A stretch of DNA of 64,000 nt from Fibrobacter sp. UWH4 (GCF_900142475.1 NZ_FRAY01000001.1:310001-374000), one strand, 5' to 3'; counted from the stretch's first letter, positions 33,064-43,494 are shown. Notes: a model not told the origin generated them from the sequence alone. Translations and numbers: made by a program.

Positions 33064-34514
33064 AGTCGGAAACGATGCTTGCTACAGAAAAGATGCTTGA
33101 TGTAGTGAAGACCTTGCTTGACGAGGTTCAGCCGGAATCCCTTTTTGTCAAGATTCTGGAAGTGGCCCGCAGCGTACTCCATGCCGATGCGGCCGTGTTG
33201 GATATCGCAGGCGAAAAGCCGCTTCACTTGAGCAATCCGGAGCAAGTGTCCATTTCTATTTCTGCGGTGAAACAGGCCAAGGCCGAAAAGAGGGCGGTGG
33301 TGTGGAACCAGCTGGACGATAATTCGGCGGACCTTTCCAAGTCAATCGTGCAGAACCAGCTCACCAGTATCATGGTGTCTCCGTTCCGTACGCCCGACAG
33401 CGAGGCGGGTTACCTTTATTTGCAACGTGCCGCCCGCAGCGATTCCTTTACCGAAGACGATAGCGCCCTGTTCGATTCCTTCGTGTCCGTTTGTGAAAAG
33501 TTTGCCTTCGCCGCGTTTGACCGCATTCGTGACAAGGAATCTCTCGAAACCTTCAGGAATGTAATCCGCAAAGACGGAATCGTCTATTCTAGCAAGGTCA
33601 TGACCGACCTGGTAAAATTGGCCGATAAGTTGGCCGTCCTTCCGATGCCGGTGATTATCCGTGGCGAAACGGGAACGGGTAAGGAAGTCATTGCAAAATA
33701 TATCCATCGCCATAGCCCGCGTGCCGACAAGCTCTTTATTGCGGTGAACTGCGGCGCCATTCCGGAGCACCTGATGGAATCGCTCCTGTTCGGGCATGCC
33801 AAGGGGTCCTTTACGGGAGCCATCGAAACACGCAAGGGCTTTTTCGAAGAAGCCGACGGCGGAACGATTTTCCTCGATGAAATCGGCGAACTCCCACTGA
33901 ACATGCAGGTGAAGCTTTTGCGCGTGTTGCAAGAAAAGCATATTACGCGCGTGGGTGACAACCGCGAAATCCCCGTGAACGTGCGTGTCATCAGTGCGAC
34001 GCATGTGGATCTCGAAGAAGCGGTCAAGGCGAAACGTTTCAGGGAAGACCTCTATTTCAGAATTCAGGTGATGCCCATGGTGGTGCCGCCCCTGCGTGAA
34101 CGCGAACAGGATGTCGTCTTGCTCGCCGAGGAATTCCTGACCCGCTACGGGGCTGAATACGGTCGTGGCAAATACCACCTGAGCCGCAATGCCGAAAAGG
34201 CGCTCCTTGGCTACCATTGGCCGGGCAACGTGCGTGAACTCGAAAACAAGATCCAGAAGGCGCTTATCCAGGCGGTCCACGGGGTGGTGCAGCCGGGCGA
34301 CCTCGGCTTGGACGATGTGCAGGCTCAGGCGAAGGAATCTCCGCGAACCCTCAAGGAAGCCCGTGAAATCGTGGAACGCGAAGTCATCAGCCGCGCCCTC
34401 CGCGACAGCAACGCGAACTTGACCTTGGCATCGACCATCCTCGGAATCGACCGTAAGGTCCTCCGTGAAATCATGGAGCGGCTTGGAATGAAGAAGGAAG
34501 ATTTTAAGAAGTAA
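33060..34514 (+). CDS. Sigma54-dependent transcriptional activator with GAF sensor domain
   Basis: 484 aa. Residues about 15-160 are a GAF-like sensor. The AAA+ domain has Walker A GETGTGKE, the sigma54-contact loop GHAKGSFTGA (GSFTGA in place of the commoner GAFTGA), Walker B GGTIFLDEIGELP and the RFREDLYFRIQV sensor region. The C-terminal Fis-type helix-turn-helix is ANLTLASTILGIDRKVLRE (about 452-470). There is no receiver domain, so control is by ligand binding to GAF or by the kinase encoded just upstream. It overlaps the kinase gene by four bases; GAGAGGTG is its ribosome site. A consensus sigma54 promoter lies 31 bases after its stop codon. Confidence 0.93.
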   Translation: MKSETMLATEKMLDVVKTLLDEVQPESLFVKILEVARSVLHADAAVLDIAGEKPLHLSNPEQVSISISAVKQAKAEKRAVVWNQLDDNSADLSKSIVQNQLTSIMVSPFRTPDSEAGYLYLQRAARSDSFTEDDSALFDSFVSVCEKFAFAAFDRIRDKESLETFRNVIRKDGIVYSSKVMTDLVKLADKLAVLPMPVIIRGETGTGKEVIAKYIHRHSPRADKLFIAVNCGAIPEHLMESLLFGHAKGSFTGAIETRKGFFEEADGGTIFLDEIGELPLNMQVKLLRVLQEKHITRVGDNREIPVNVRVISATHVDLEEAVKAKRFREDLYFRIQVMPMVVPPLREREQDVVLLAEEFLTRYGAEYGRGKYHLSRNAEKALLGYHWPGNVRELENKIQKALIQAVHGVVQPGDLGLDDVQAQAKESPRTLKEAREIVEREVISRALRDSNANLTLASTILGIDRKVLREIMERLGMKKEDFKK

Positions 34515-34544
34515 TTTCTATATTGTTTAACGCCCAAAAGACAG

Positions 34545-34562
34545 TTGGCACGGAATTTGCAA
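34545..34562 (+). promoter_or_regulatory. Sigma54 (RpoN) promoter, perfect -24/-12 match
   Basis: TTGGCACG (34545-34552), four bases, TTGCA (34557-34561). This matches the consensus YTGGCACG-N4-TTGCW at every position, with the GG and GC elements ten bases apart. The expected start, about 34572, is one base before ATG 34573. Confidence 0.9.
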
Positions 34563-34572
34563 GAAGATGAGT

Positions 34573-34992
34573 ATGAAAAAGCTAAATCTCATATCAACGA
34601 TTTTGATGGCTGCGGCTCTTGGCTATGCCGCTCCGTCTTCTGCGCGTCCGGAGTCCTCTGTCCCGACCCCCGCCGAAAATGCCGAAATTTCGCGAGAAAT
34701 GCCGGATTTAGGTGCAAAGGAAAGCGCTGAATGGCAAAGGCTGCGTGCCGAGCGTCGTGCCGCCCGAGAGCAAATTCTTACGGACTTGCGCAACAGTTCC
34801 GCTGCAGAAAAGCAAAATATCCGCCAGGAAGTCTCGAAAAAACGAGACGAAAAACCTCGCTTCGAGGGGGATGTCCCGAAAAATCAGTCTCGCGAACGAC
34901 GCCCTTTTTATGAGCGGCCCGAGTCTGCTCCGATGAACCCGATGCATGGTATGCCCGACCGTACATTCGAGGGTAATCGTGATCGCCGATAG
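34573..34992 (+). CDS. Small secreted Arg/Glu-rich protein, sigma54-controlled
   Basis: 139 aa. Signal peptide MKKLNLISTILMAAALGYAAPSSA, cut at about residue 24 (shown only in part as the core LNLISTILMAAALGY). The mature part is highly charged and probably helical or disordered (AEWQRLRAERRAAREQILTD, about 52-71), with Arg, Glu and Pro rich ends. No family recognised; it resembles small periplasmic chaperone-like or matrix proteins only in composition. ATG 34573 is chosen over 34567 because 34567 lies upstream of the expected sigma54 transcript start. Its stop codon abuts the next start codon. Confidence 0.7.
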   Translation: MKKLNLISTILMAAALGYAAPSSARPESSVPTPAENAEISREMPDLGAKESAEWQRLRAERRAAREQILTDLRNSSAAEKQNIRQEVSKKRDEKPRFEGDVPKNQSRERRPFYERPESAPMNPMHGMPDRTFEGNRDRR

Positions 34993-36339
34993 ATGCGTTC
35001 GATTGCAGTAGTCATTCTATTGCTTTCGTCTGTGCTGTTGGCAGAGACCCAGGAAGCCGCTTATTTCCGTGCCCTGAAGGCGGAAGAAGCGGGCGACATC
35101 ACCTTGGCGTTGGAATCTTTTGAAGAGGCTGCCGCCCTCCCTGGCCCGTACACCGAAGAGATTCGTGAAATTGTCAAGGAATATTACAAGGCTCTAGGAG
35201 TATCGGAAGATTCCGCGGATAATCCGTGGTCTTTTCGTTTTTTAGGAAATTTGGGCTTTTACGGATTACGTTACAGTGAGTTCGGTGGTGTCGATGAGGT
35301 GACGGAGCATGGGGGAGACTTGTTCTTGTCGCTGACGCCGTTCCTGGATTATACGACGGGGGACTATATTCATTCGTTCGGCATCGGTTTCAATAGCGAC
35401 TGGTTCCTGGCCAACGAAAACATGCCGGCGCTTGACACGAATGACTGGAAATTTTCTCTTGGGTTGGAGTATTCCCTGGTCGGAAGTTCCTTTCTGCTGG
35501 ATATCGGCGTAGACCTGAATTTTGCCCAGGGAGAAGATGTCTCGCCTTCCTTTTTTGGGTGGATAGAAAAGGATTTTTTTAGGATAGAAAAGAACCGGTT
35601 GGGAATGGCCGCCTGGGGTTATTACGATGCCGACGGTCCGCTCGCCTTTGCTCTTTACGGGGCGTGGCATAGAACGTCTACTTACGGCTGGAATGCGGCT
35701 GTTTATGTGGGGGGACGCTTCGAGGCTGATTCCGCGGTAGACTACGTTGGCTACTTGGCGGCGTATGAGGCTGCCTTGCAAGATGCTTTCAATGAAGCCG
35801 CCCATTACGAAAGGGAACCTTTTGAGGGGGGCGGCGCTGAACGCTGGGATAATCGTGGCGCCAGGAATCCGATGGATGCCTGCCTCGAAACGTACGGCGA
35901 GGAATGTTTCGAATGGGAAATTTCAAAAATCGATTCCATTTACTGGTCGACGCATAGCCGTCCCGATTCAAGTTCGGCGAATTCGCTGGATTCTGCCACT
36001 GATGTGTCGGTCGCTGTTCCCAAGTATTACGCAAAGTGGCTTGGTCCCACACTGCGGTCGAGGCTATCTTATAAATTCAGGAATGGTCTTTCGCTTGAAG
36101 CGCGTTTGAACCTGTTCTATGGTTTTGTCCTTGACGGTCCCGACAGCGATTACGAAAAAATAAGGAAGTTCAGCGGTTCATGGGGCGGTACGGTTTTCTG
36201 GAAACCGAATTCGCTGACCCTGTACTTGGGGCTGGAACAGTTCTACAAACATTACGGCCTTCCCGCTTATTACAAGGGAATCTATCCGCAGAACACCCTG
36301 CTTTCCGAACTTAAGGCCGGTCTCAAATGGGAATTGTAA
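34993..36339 (+). CDS. Predicted outer-membrane protein with N-terminal helical domain
   Basis: 448 aa. Signal peptide IAVVILLLSSVLLAET; residues about 22-70 form two helices of TPR-like spacing (AAYFRALKAEEAGDITLALE). From about 80 on, alternating strands with many aromatic residues look like an outer-membrane barrel, with a long hydrophilic loop (about 270-345) that contains two cysteines. It ends LKAGLKWEL. The ATG follows the preceding stop without a gap, so the two form an operon under the sigma54 promoter. Function unknown; the same TPR-plus-barrel theme as the rest of the cluster suggests an envelope complex. Confidence 0.75.
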   Translation: MRSIAVVILLLSSVLLAETQEAAYFRALKAEEAGDITLALESFEEAAALPGPYTEEIREIVKEYYKALGVSEDSADNPWSFRFLGNLGFYGLRYSEFGGVDEVTEHGGDLFLSLTPFLDYTTGDYIHSFGIGFNSDWFLANENMPALDTNDWKFSLGLEYSLVGSSFLLDIGVDLNFAQGEDVSPSFFGWIEKDFFRIEKNRLGMAAWGYYDADGPLAFALYGAWHRTSTYGWNAAVYVGGRFEADSAVDYVGYLAAYEAALQDAFNEAAHYEREPFEGGGAERWDNRGARNPMDACLETYGEECFEWEISKIDSIYWSTHSRPDSSSANSLDSATDVSVAVPKYYAKWLGPTLRSRLSYKFRNGLSLEARLNLFYGFVLDGPDSDYEKIRKFSGSWGGTVFWKPNSLTLYLGLEQFYKHYGLPAYYKGIYPQNTLLSELKAGLKWEL

Positions 36340-36472
36340 TGTCATTCCCGCGAAAGCGGAAATCCCTACTTATAGAAAAGACCAGAACAGTAGTTCTAGT
36401 CATGCTTCTCTGTCATTCCCGCGAAAGCGGGAATCTCTACTTATGAAAAAAGACTAGAACAAAGTTCTAGTC
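36340..36472 (+). repeat. Tandem duplication of a 62-bp palindromic unit
   Basis: Units at 36340-36401 and 36411-36472 differ at only about eight positions. Each holds TTCCCGCGAAAGCGG (small hairpin) and a second hairpin of GACTAGAAC/GTTCTAGTC type. The second unit's hairpin serves as the terminator beside tRNA-Ala. Confidence 0.9.
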
Positions 36473-36476
36473 TTTT
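36446..36476. terminator. Bidirectional terminator between the barrel gene and tRNA-Ala
   Basis: GACTAGAAC (36452-36460), loop AAA, GTTCTAGTC (36464-36472), with six A before and TTTT after. Confidence 0.85.
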
Positions 36477-36477
36477 A

Positions 36478-36550
36478 TGGAGATAGTGGGAGTCGAACCC
36501 ATGACCTACAGATTGCGAACCTGTCGCTCTACCAACTGAGCTATATCCCC
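36478..36550 (-). tRNA. tRNA-Ala (anticodon CGC)
   Basis: 73 bases folding into a full cloverleaf. The acceptor stem GGGGATA/TATCTCC contains the G3-U70 pair that identifies tRNA-Ala; the anticodon loop TTCGCAA gives CGC. The T stem begins with an A-C mismatch. CCA is not encoded. A TTGACA-N17-TATATT promoter lies upstream. Confidence 0.93.
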
Positions 36551-36563
36551 AGGTTTGAGGCGA

Positions 36564-36592
36564 AATATAGAATTAAGCGCCTACGTTGTCAA
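36564..36592 (-). promoter_or_regulatory. Promoter of tRNA-Ala
   Basis: On the minus strand TTGACA (36592-36587), 17 bases, TATATT (36569-36564). Same hexamers and spacing as the promoters at 2675 and 14900. Confidence 0.85.
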
Positions 36593-36595
36593 GTG

Positions 36596-37600
36596 TCAGT
36601 TACCCCGGTTGTCCATCGAAGAAAACATTTGGACGATTTCTTCGGTAAACTGCGAACTCGGAAGCCCCTGAGCGATTTCGAGAGCTTTTTCCAGATGCCC
36701 CTGCGCATTAATCTTAGCCTTCTTGAACGCATCCTTTTCGTTCAGTTTTTCGATGATGCTTTCGGGAACATCAGTTTCTCCGGCCCTTGCAATCAGTGCT
36801 TCCATTTCAGTGCGCTCCTGCTCGTTGCAACTTTCGAAGTAGTACAACAGCGGAAGCGTGATGAGCCCGTTGCCGAGGTCGGTGAACTTCGCCTTGTCCA
36901 GGTTCTTGCTCCCGAAACCGTAATCCAGAAGGTCGTCAATAATCTGGAAGGCGATGCCGAAGTGGCTACCCATCTGGGCGCACTTGTCGATGATTTCCTT
37001 GTCGAAACCGGCGAGGATTGCGCCGATGCGGGCTGCAGCCGCAATCAAAGAAGCTGTCTTTCCATCGATAATGCGGTCGTATTCCTCAAAGGAAAGTCGC
37101 ATATTTCCGGACTGGTCCAGTTCCAGGATTTCGCCTTCGATTAGTTTGTCCGCAGCCTTGGAAAGCACCGTCGGAATGTCGCGAGATTCTTCATCGATCA
37201 CACACTGCATGGACTGTGACAGCACATAGTCTCCGATGAGCACAGCCACCTGGGTGCCCCATTCCTTATGGGCAGTCTTCTGCCCGCGGCGAATGTCGGT
37301 TCCGTCGATGATGTCGTCGTGGACTAGGCTTGCGAGGTGCAGCAACTCGATGCCTGCGCATGCGTGTGCGACTCGCAGGCTGTCGGGCTTCTGGGAACCG
37401 CTCTGTGCAATCAGGCAAAGCAGAGTCGAACGGATGCGTTTGCCCTTGCGCTGGAACAGGGATTCCAGTCGTTCGTTAATGCCTGCGGGTGCGTTTTTGG
37501 CTACACCGAAAATAACCTTTTCGGTAAGTTCCAACTGTTCCTGCACAAGCTTGCGGGCTTGTGCCAGTACAGTCTGAAAGTCTTCTTTACTTGGCGCCAT
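36596..37600 (-). CDS. ispB: Polyprenyl diphosphate synthase (octaprenyl/heptaprenyl type)
   Basis: 334 aa trans-prenyltransferase that extends farnesyl diphosphate with isopentenyl units to make the side chain of menaquinone. First Asp-rich motif LVHDDIIDGTDIRRG (about 93-107), GDYVLS, and second motif FQIIDDLLDY (about 218-227); the RKGKRIRS substrate-binding stretch is near residue 50. The start lies five bases after the gyrB stop codon, so it is the last gene of the protease-mlaE-dciA-gyrB operon. Chain length cannot be told from sequence alone, so the symbol is tentative. Confidence 0.88.
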   Translation of the reverse strand: MAPSKEDFQTVLAQARKLVQEQLELTEKVIFGVAKNAPAGINERLESLFQRKGKRIRSTLLCLIAQSGSQKPDSLRVAHACAGIELLHLASLVHDDIIDGTDIRRGQKTAHKEWGTQVAVLIGDYVLSQSMQCVIDEESRDIPTVLSKAADKLIEGEILELDQSGNMRLSFEEYDRIIDGKTASLIAAAARIGAILAGFDKEIIDKCAQMGSHFGIAFQIIDDLLDYGFGSKNLDKAKFTDLGNGLITLPLLYYFESCNEQERTEMEALIARAGETDVPESIIEKLNEKDAFKKAKINAQGHLEKALEIAQGLPSSQFTEEIVQMFSSMDNRGN

Positions 37601-37605
37601 CGAAA

Positions 37606-39546
<1,941 letters not shown>

Positions 39547-39602
39547 TTACCTTGTTTTCTTCTTCTAAAACTATGTGCCGGAGCCGCACCGCACAGCCTT
39601 TT

Positions 39603-39929
39603 TTAGACAAAAAGGATATTCTTGACGGAGGGCTTTCCGAGCAATAAATTACACTTGTCAATAATAGCTTTTTTCTGCAAGAAAAGTTCCTGTTTCCACG
39701 CGGAACTGTCGCACTTTAGCGTCAAAATATTGCGCTCGAATTTAACGATTTGAACGTGCGGTTTTATGAGAGAACCCACTATGTTTTCGAGGTTGTTTTC
39801 TAGCTTTTCGAACGCCATTTCGTCGGAAAGATGAGTCTTGTCTAAAAGCATTTGCAACAACACACTGATGTCTTCAGGGTCTTTCCCGCAGATGGGCTTG
39901 CCGCGCCTTTTCCGGTAAGGTGTATCCAT
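39603..39929 (-). CDS. dciA: DUF721/DciA-like protein
   Basis: 108 aa. The C-terminal half has the DUF721 pattern: IVGSLIKPHVQIVKFERNIL followed by CDSSAWKQELFLQKK and a final strand SVKNILFV. DciA proteins load or assist the replicative helicase DnaB in bacteria without DnaC. Location directly upstream of gyrB is the classical one for this family. Its ATG overlaps the mlaE stop by one base (TAATG), so translation is coupled. Confidence 0.75.
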   Translation of the reverse strand: MDTPYRKRRGKPICGKDPEDISVLLQMLLDKTHLSDEMAFEKLENNLENIVGSLIKPHVQIVKFERNILTLKCDSSAWKQELFLQKKAIIDKCNLLLGKPSVKNILFV

Positions 39930-40702
39930 TAGAGCAACAGCAATTTCGACAGAACGAATCCGCCGATAAGGATGCTTGTCATGCCGGCGACAACGGTGGC
40001 CTTGGTGTTCTTGCCCACGCCTTCGGCGCCGCTATGGGTCGTGTACCCGAAGAAACATGCGTAGCTGGCGATAAAGTAGCCGTAGAGGGTTGCCTTAATC
40101 AGGCCCACGACCAGGTCCCAGTCGCGGTAGAACATACGGACTCCGTAGAAGAACACGGAGAACGAAACATCCTTGTAGAGGTGCGCCACTTCGTAGCCGC
40201 CCACAATACCGATAAAGATACTGATAATTGTCAGCGTCGGGAGCATAATGACAGTCGCAATCAGGCGCGGCGCTAACAAAAACTTATAGGGACTTAGACC
40301 TAATACTTTGTATGCATCGAGCTGCTCGGTCACGGCCATGGTACCAAGTTCCGAACACATGGATGCCCCGATGCGGCCCGCAAGCACCATCGCGGTTAGG
40401 ATCGGGCAAAGTTCCACCATCACCGACTTGCCGACCGCCATTCCCACGAACATCAGCGGAATGATATCTGCAAATTGGTATGCCAGCTGCCATGCCATGA
40501 TGGCGCCGGTTGCCAAGGATGCCGCCACCACTACGGGAATGCTGGTGAGGCCCACGTGCTGCATCTGTTCGACCGTCGTGTGGAAGTTGCTGAATGCACC
40601 GGGAATGCTCTTGAACAACATCCACACGAAGTGCAGGTAACTTGCCACCGTACGCAGAAACTTCCGGATAAACTTACCCAGACTTTCTGCGATCCTGTTC
40701 AT
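39929..40702 (-). CDS. mlaE: MlaE-family lipid ABC transporter permease
   Basis: 257 aa with about five membrane helices. MlaE signature: HVGLTSIPVVVAASLATGAIM, GKSVMVELCPILTAMVLAGRIGAS, MAVTEQLDAYKVLGLSPYKF and the late VVAGMTSILIGGFVLSKL; these are quoted in part. It is the inner-membrane part of a transporter moving phospholipids between membranes. No MlaF ATPase or MlaD lies nearby, so the partners are elsewhere. ATG 40702 is preferred to TTG 40714, which lacks a ribosome site; the choice is uncertain. Confidence 0.88.
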   Translation of the reverse strand: MNRIAESLGKFIRKFLRTVASYLHFVWMLFKSIPGAFSNFHTTVEQMQHVGLTSIPVVVAASLATGAIMAWQLAYQFADIIPLMFVGMAVGKSVMVELCPILTAMVLAGRIGASMCSELGTMAVTEQLDAYKVLGLSPYKFLLAPRLIATVIMLPTLTIISIFIGIVGGYEVAHLYKDVSFSVFFYGVRMFYRDWDLVVGLIKATLYGYFIASYACFFGYTTHSGAEGVGKNTKATVVAGMTSILIGGFVLSKLLLL

Positions 40703-40723
40703 GATGGTAATCAAGGATCAGCC

Positions 40724-42523
40724 CTACTTCTTCTTGGATTCCTTGGTGCTTTTCTTGGCTCTCTTGTCCGGGGCGCTGATGGCCTTCTTGTAAAGGTTCA
40801 TGTCGCTCAGGTACTTGATGGCCTCGTTCAGCTGCTTGTCCTGCTTCAGGGAGAACGCCGTACTGACGGAATCGTTGATGAACGCCGTCAGAAGTTCGCG
40901 CTTGATGCCGTCCTTGATGTACTGCTTGTTCTCTTCAAACTGGGCGTTGCGATTGTTTTCGAGAGCGCTACGCATGTCGGCGAGTCGAGCCGCAAGCGTA
41001 GAATCGCTTACGGTCTTCGCGCTGTCGCCCATGTAATTTTGCTCGCGGATGATGCTCTTTTCGAGCTGGTCCACACCGACCAGGGCGTTGCTCTTGACCT
41101 TGGTGAAGTTCGTATCCTTCATGCAGAAATCGCGGAACTGCGTGAACAGGCTGTCGGGGACTTCCCAGTTTGCATCGATTTTTGTACCGGCCTTTTCGAG
41201 GTCGGGGCGAATCTTGACAGCGAACTTGAAGTACATGGCCATACGTTCCTGAACCTGCACCACCCATGGCATCGGGGCGAGTTCCACTTCTACGTCGGGA
41301 GTGATGCCACCGCTGCCGAACATCATGCGGCCGTTGTGCGTGTAGAAGGTGTCAACCTTGGCGGTATCCTTTTTCGTAGAATCGGCCTTTTCGTCGCCTT
41401 CTTCTTCGGCGGCGTATTCTTCTTCCAGGAGCTTGAGTCCCTTGATGCCGTTCTCGGGCTTGTTGATGCAGCGGCCGAAGGGCAGGTAGTAGAAGGCCGT
41501 GGTGAGCTTCAAGGCGTTCCCCTGGTTGTCCAGCGGGAAGATCGTCTGTACGGAACCCTTACCGAAGGACGTCTTGCCGATAATCAAGGCGCGGTCCCAG
41601 TCCTGGAGGGCGCCCGAGACAATTTCGGCGGCACTTGCGGAACCCTGGTTCAAAAGGACGACCATGGGCACGTCGGGCTTGACAATGCCGTTCCTGCGGG
41701 CGTGGCTTTCGGTCTTCTGGGTGCGGCCGCGGGTGCTTACGATGACGTTCCCCTGTTTCAGGAACAGTTCGCTGATTTCAATAGCCTGGTTCAGGAGTCC
41801 GCCCGGGTTGTAGCGCATGTCGAGGATGATTTTCTTCATGCCCTGTTTCTGGAGTTCCCTGAGGGCGTTTTCCACGTCACTCGTGGTCTTGTCGCTAAAG
41901 GTGGCGAGCTTGATGTAACCGATGTCCTTGCTGACCATGCCGTAGTAGGGCACGGCGTGCACGATGATTTCGGCACGGGTGATGGTGAAGTCCATCAGGT
42001 CGGGGACGCCTTCGCGTTCGATAGATACGGTCACGTCGGTGCCGATCTTGCCGCGGAGTTTGTTCACGGCTTCGTCGAGGGTGAGTCCCTTGGTGTCCTT
42101 GCCGTCGATTTTGCGGATGCGGTCACCGGCGCGGATGCCGAGACGGAAGGCCGGCGTACCGGACAAAGGTGAAATCACGGTCAGGATATTGTCGCGGAGG
42201 CTGATGGTAATGCCTACGCCGCCGAACTTTCCTTCCATCGAGACTTTCAGGCTTTCGTAGTCCTTCGGGGAAAAAACGGTCGTGTGCGGGTCCAGAATGT
42301 TGCGGATGCCGTTCAGGGCTGCATCGCTGAGTTCGGTGGGATCTACATCTTCGACATACTTGCGGTTGACTTCGGAAAGCACCTTGTTCAGGCGCGAGAC
42401 TTCGTTGTAGAAGTCACCCGGGGCGTCCTTCTTGTCTTTGGCCGCGAAAGGGCTCGTCGTAAGGCAAAGGGCCGAAAGACCCGCTACAAAAAGAGTGCGA
42501 AAGTTCAGCATATTGAAATTCAT
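40724..42523 (-). CDS. S41 family carboxy-terminal processing protease
   Basis: 599 aa with signal peptide (ending TSPFAAKD). N-terminal helical cap, PDZ domain (about 85-165: GVGITISLRDNILTVISPL, AGDRIRKIDGKD), then the S41 core with ILDMRYNPGG, the nucleophile Ser in GSASAAEI and the catalytic Lys in SFGKGSVQ. A roughly 40-residue acidic insert (EEEYAAEEEGDEKADSTKK) interrupts the core, and a 150-residue helical C-terminal extension ends in a Lys-rich tail. Periplasmic CtpA/Prc-like protease. It is first in the operon with mlaE, dciA, gyrB and ispB. TATTTT lies six bases before the ATG. Confidence 0.92.
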   Translation of the reverse strand: MNFNMLNFRTLFVAGLSALCLTTSPFAAKDKKDAPGDFYNEVSRLNKVLSEVNRKYVEDVDPTELSDAALNGIRNILDPHTTVFSPKDYESLKVSMEGKFGGVGITISLRDNILTVISPLSGTPAFRLGIRAGDRIRKIDGKDTKGLTLDEAVNKLRGKIGTDVTVSIEREGVPDLMDFTITRAEIIVHAVPYYGMVSKDIGYIKLATFSDKTTSDVENALRELQKQGMKKIILDMRYNPGGLLNQAIEISELFLKQGNVIVSTRGRTQKTESHARRNGIVKPDVPMVVLLNQGSASAAEIVSGALQDWDRALIIGKTSFGKGSVQTIFPLDNQGNALKLTTAFYYLPFGRCINKPENGIKGLKLLEEEYAAEEEGDEKADSTKKDTAKVDTFYTHNGRMMFGSGGITPDVEVELAPMPWVVQVQERMAMYFKFAVKIRPDLEKAGTKIDANWEVPDSLFTQFRDFCMKDTNFTKVKSNALVGVDQLEKSIIREQNYMGDSAKTVSDSTLAARLADMRSALENNRNAQFEENKQYIKDGIKRELLTAFINDSVSTAFSLKQDKQLNEAIKYLSDMNLYKKAISAPDKRAKKSTKESKKK

Positions 42524-42580
42524 GCCCTAAAAATACAATTTGATTTCTTTGTCGGGGCGACTCAAACGGGGAAAAACGGA

Positions 42581-42606
42581 AAAAACCGGCTCAAAGGCCG
42601 GTTTTT
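42581..42606. terminator. Bidirectional terminator between the sigma-factor and protease genes
   Basis: AAAAACCGGC (42581-42590) pairs with GCCGGTTTTT (42597-42606) around TCAAAG. It ends the sigma-factor transcript on the minus strand. Confidence 0.88.
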
Positions 42607-42639
42607 AATATTAGGAGAGAGAGAAAAAAAGGTCAAATG

Positions 42640-43494
42640 TTAGGCGGCGTCGTTCAGGACGCGGGTCAGCTGCTCGTTGCGGAGCTTTTCAAGGGCGGAA
42701 TCCTTGAGCTGGCGGGTGCGTTCCTTGGAGAGGCCTACCATCGGGGCGATTTCCTTCAGGTTCAGGTCGGAATCCATCTTGAAGCCGAAATAGAGCTTGA
42801 TGATTTCTTTTTCCTGTTCAGAAAGGCTGTTGTCCATCGCCTTGTCAAAAAGCTTGTTGCGGTTGTGCTGCTCGGCGAGTTCGTCGGTGCGGAATTCAGT
42901 CGCTGCAATGGTGTCGCCGAGGGTTATGTCGCCGTCTTCACCGACGGGAGCGTCGAGCGATGTGGACTTGTTGCCCATCATCAGAATTTTTTCGATGTCG
43001 TTCGCCTTGTACTTGCTAACGCCTTCGAGGCTCTTCGGGTCAAGCATAAGTCCACCGCCGACGACCTGGTGCATCTGGCCGCCCTTCTTGGCGAAGCGGC
43101 GGAGCACGAGTTCCTTTTCGGCGCTGATGCGCACCAGACGGCCGCGTTCTGCGATGGCGCGGGTGATGTTCTGACGAACCCACCAGACGGCGTAGCTGAT
43201 AAACTTGATTTTCTGGGAGTGGTCAAAGCGGCGAGCGGCTTCGATGAGGCCCATGTTGCCTTCGTTGATGAGCTCGTTCACGTCAAGTCCCTGACCCTTG
43301 TAAAGGTTGGCGATATTCACCACGAAACGGAGGTTGCTTTTGACAAGCAGGTCCATGGCTTCGCGGCTGCCTTCGCGAACTTTCGCGAGTACAACCTTTT
43401 CTTGTTCCTTGGTAAGCAGCGGATATTTGGAAATATCGTTCAGATACTGGAAATAAACATCCCTGTCATCACGAACGTGCGTATTCTTTGTCAT
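42640..43494 (-). CDS. rpoD: RpoD-type sigma70 family RNA polymerase sigma factor
   Basis: 284 aa. Region 1.2 (VYFQYLNDISKYPLLTKEQE), region 2 with NLRFVVNIANLYKGQGLDV and INEGNMGLIEAARRFD, the -10 recognition helix ISYAVWWVRQNITRAIAE, region 3, and region 4 helix-turn-helix LKEIAPMVGLSKERTRQLKDSALEKLR. Region 1.1 is absent, as in the primary sigma of Bacteroidetes relatives, so it may be the primary or a close secondary sigma factor; the symbol is tentative. The ATG at 43494 has GAGGT upstream and is preferred over an upstream in-frame ATG. Confidence 0.88.
   Translation of the reverse strand: MTKNTHVRDDRDVYFQYLNDISKYPLLTKEQEKVVLAKVREGSREAMDLLVKSNLRFVVNIANLYKGQGLDVNELINEGNMGLIEAARRFDHSQKIKFISYAVWWVRQNITRAIAERGRLVRISAEKELVLRRFAKKGGQMHQVVGGGLMLDPKSLEGVSKYKANDIEKILMMGNKSTSLDAPVGEDGDITLGDTIAATEFRTDELAEQHNRNKLFDKAMDNSLSEQEKEIIKLYFGFKMDSDLNLKEIAPMVGLSKERTRQLKDSALEKLRNEQLTRVLNDAA

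Noticed and set aside
27830-36339. Type VI or type VII secretion cluster
   Set aside because: The TPR, kinase and sigma54 activator recall T6SS regulators, but no Hcp, VgrG, sheath, IcmF or FtsK-type protein is present.
36478-36550. tRNA-Ala as an integration site of a genomic island
   Set aside because: No integrase gene or displaced tRNA 3' end repeat is visible within the window; the flanking 62-bp repeats do not match the tRNA.
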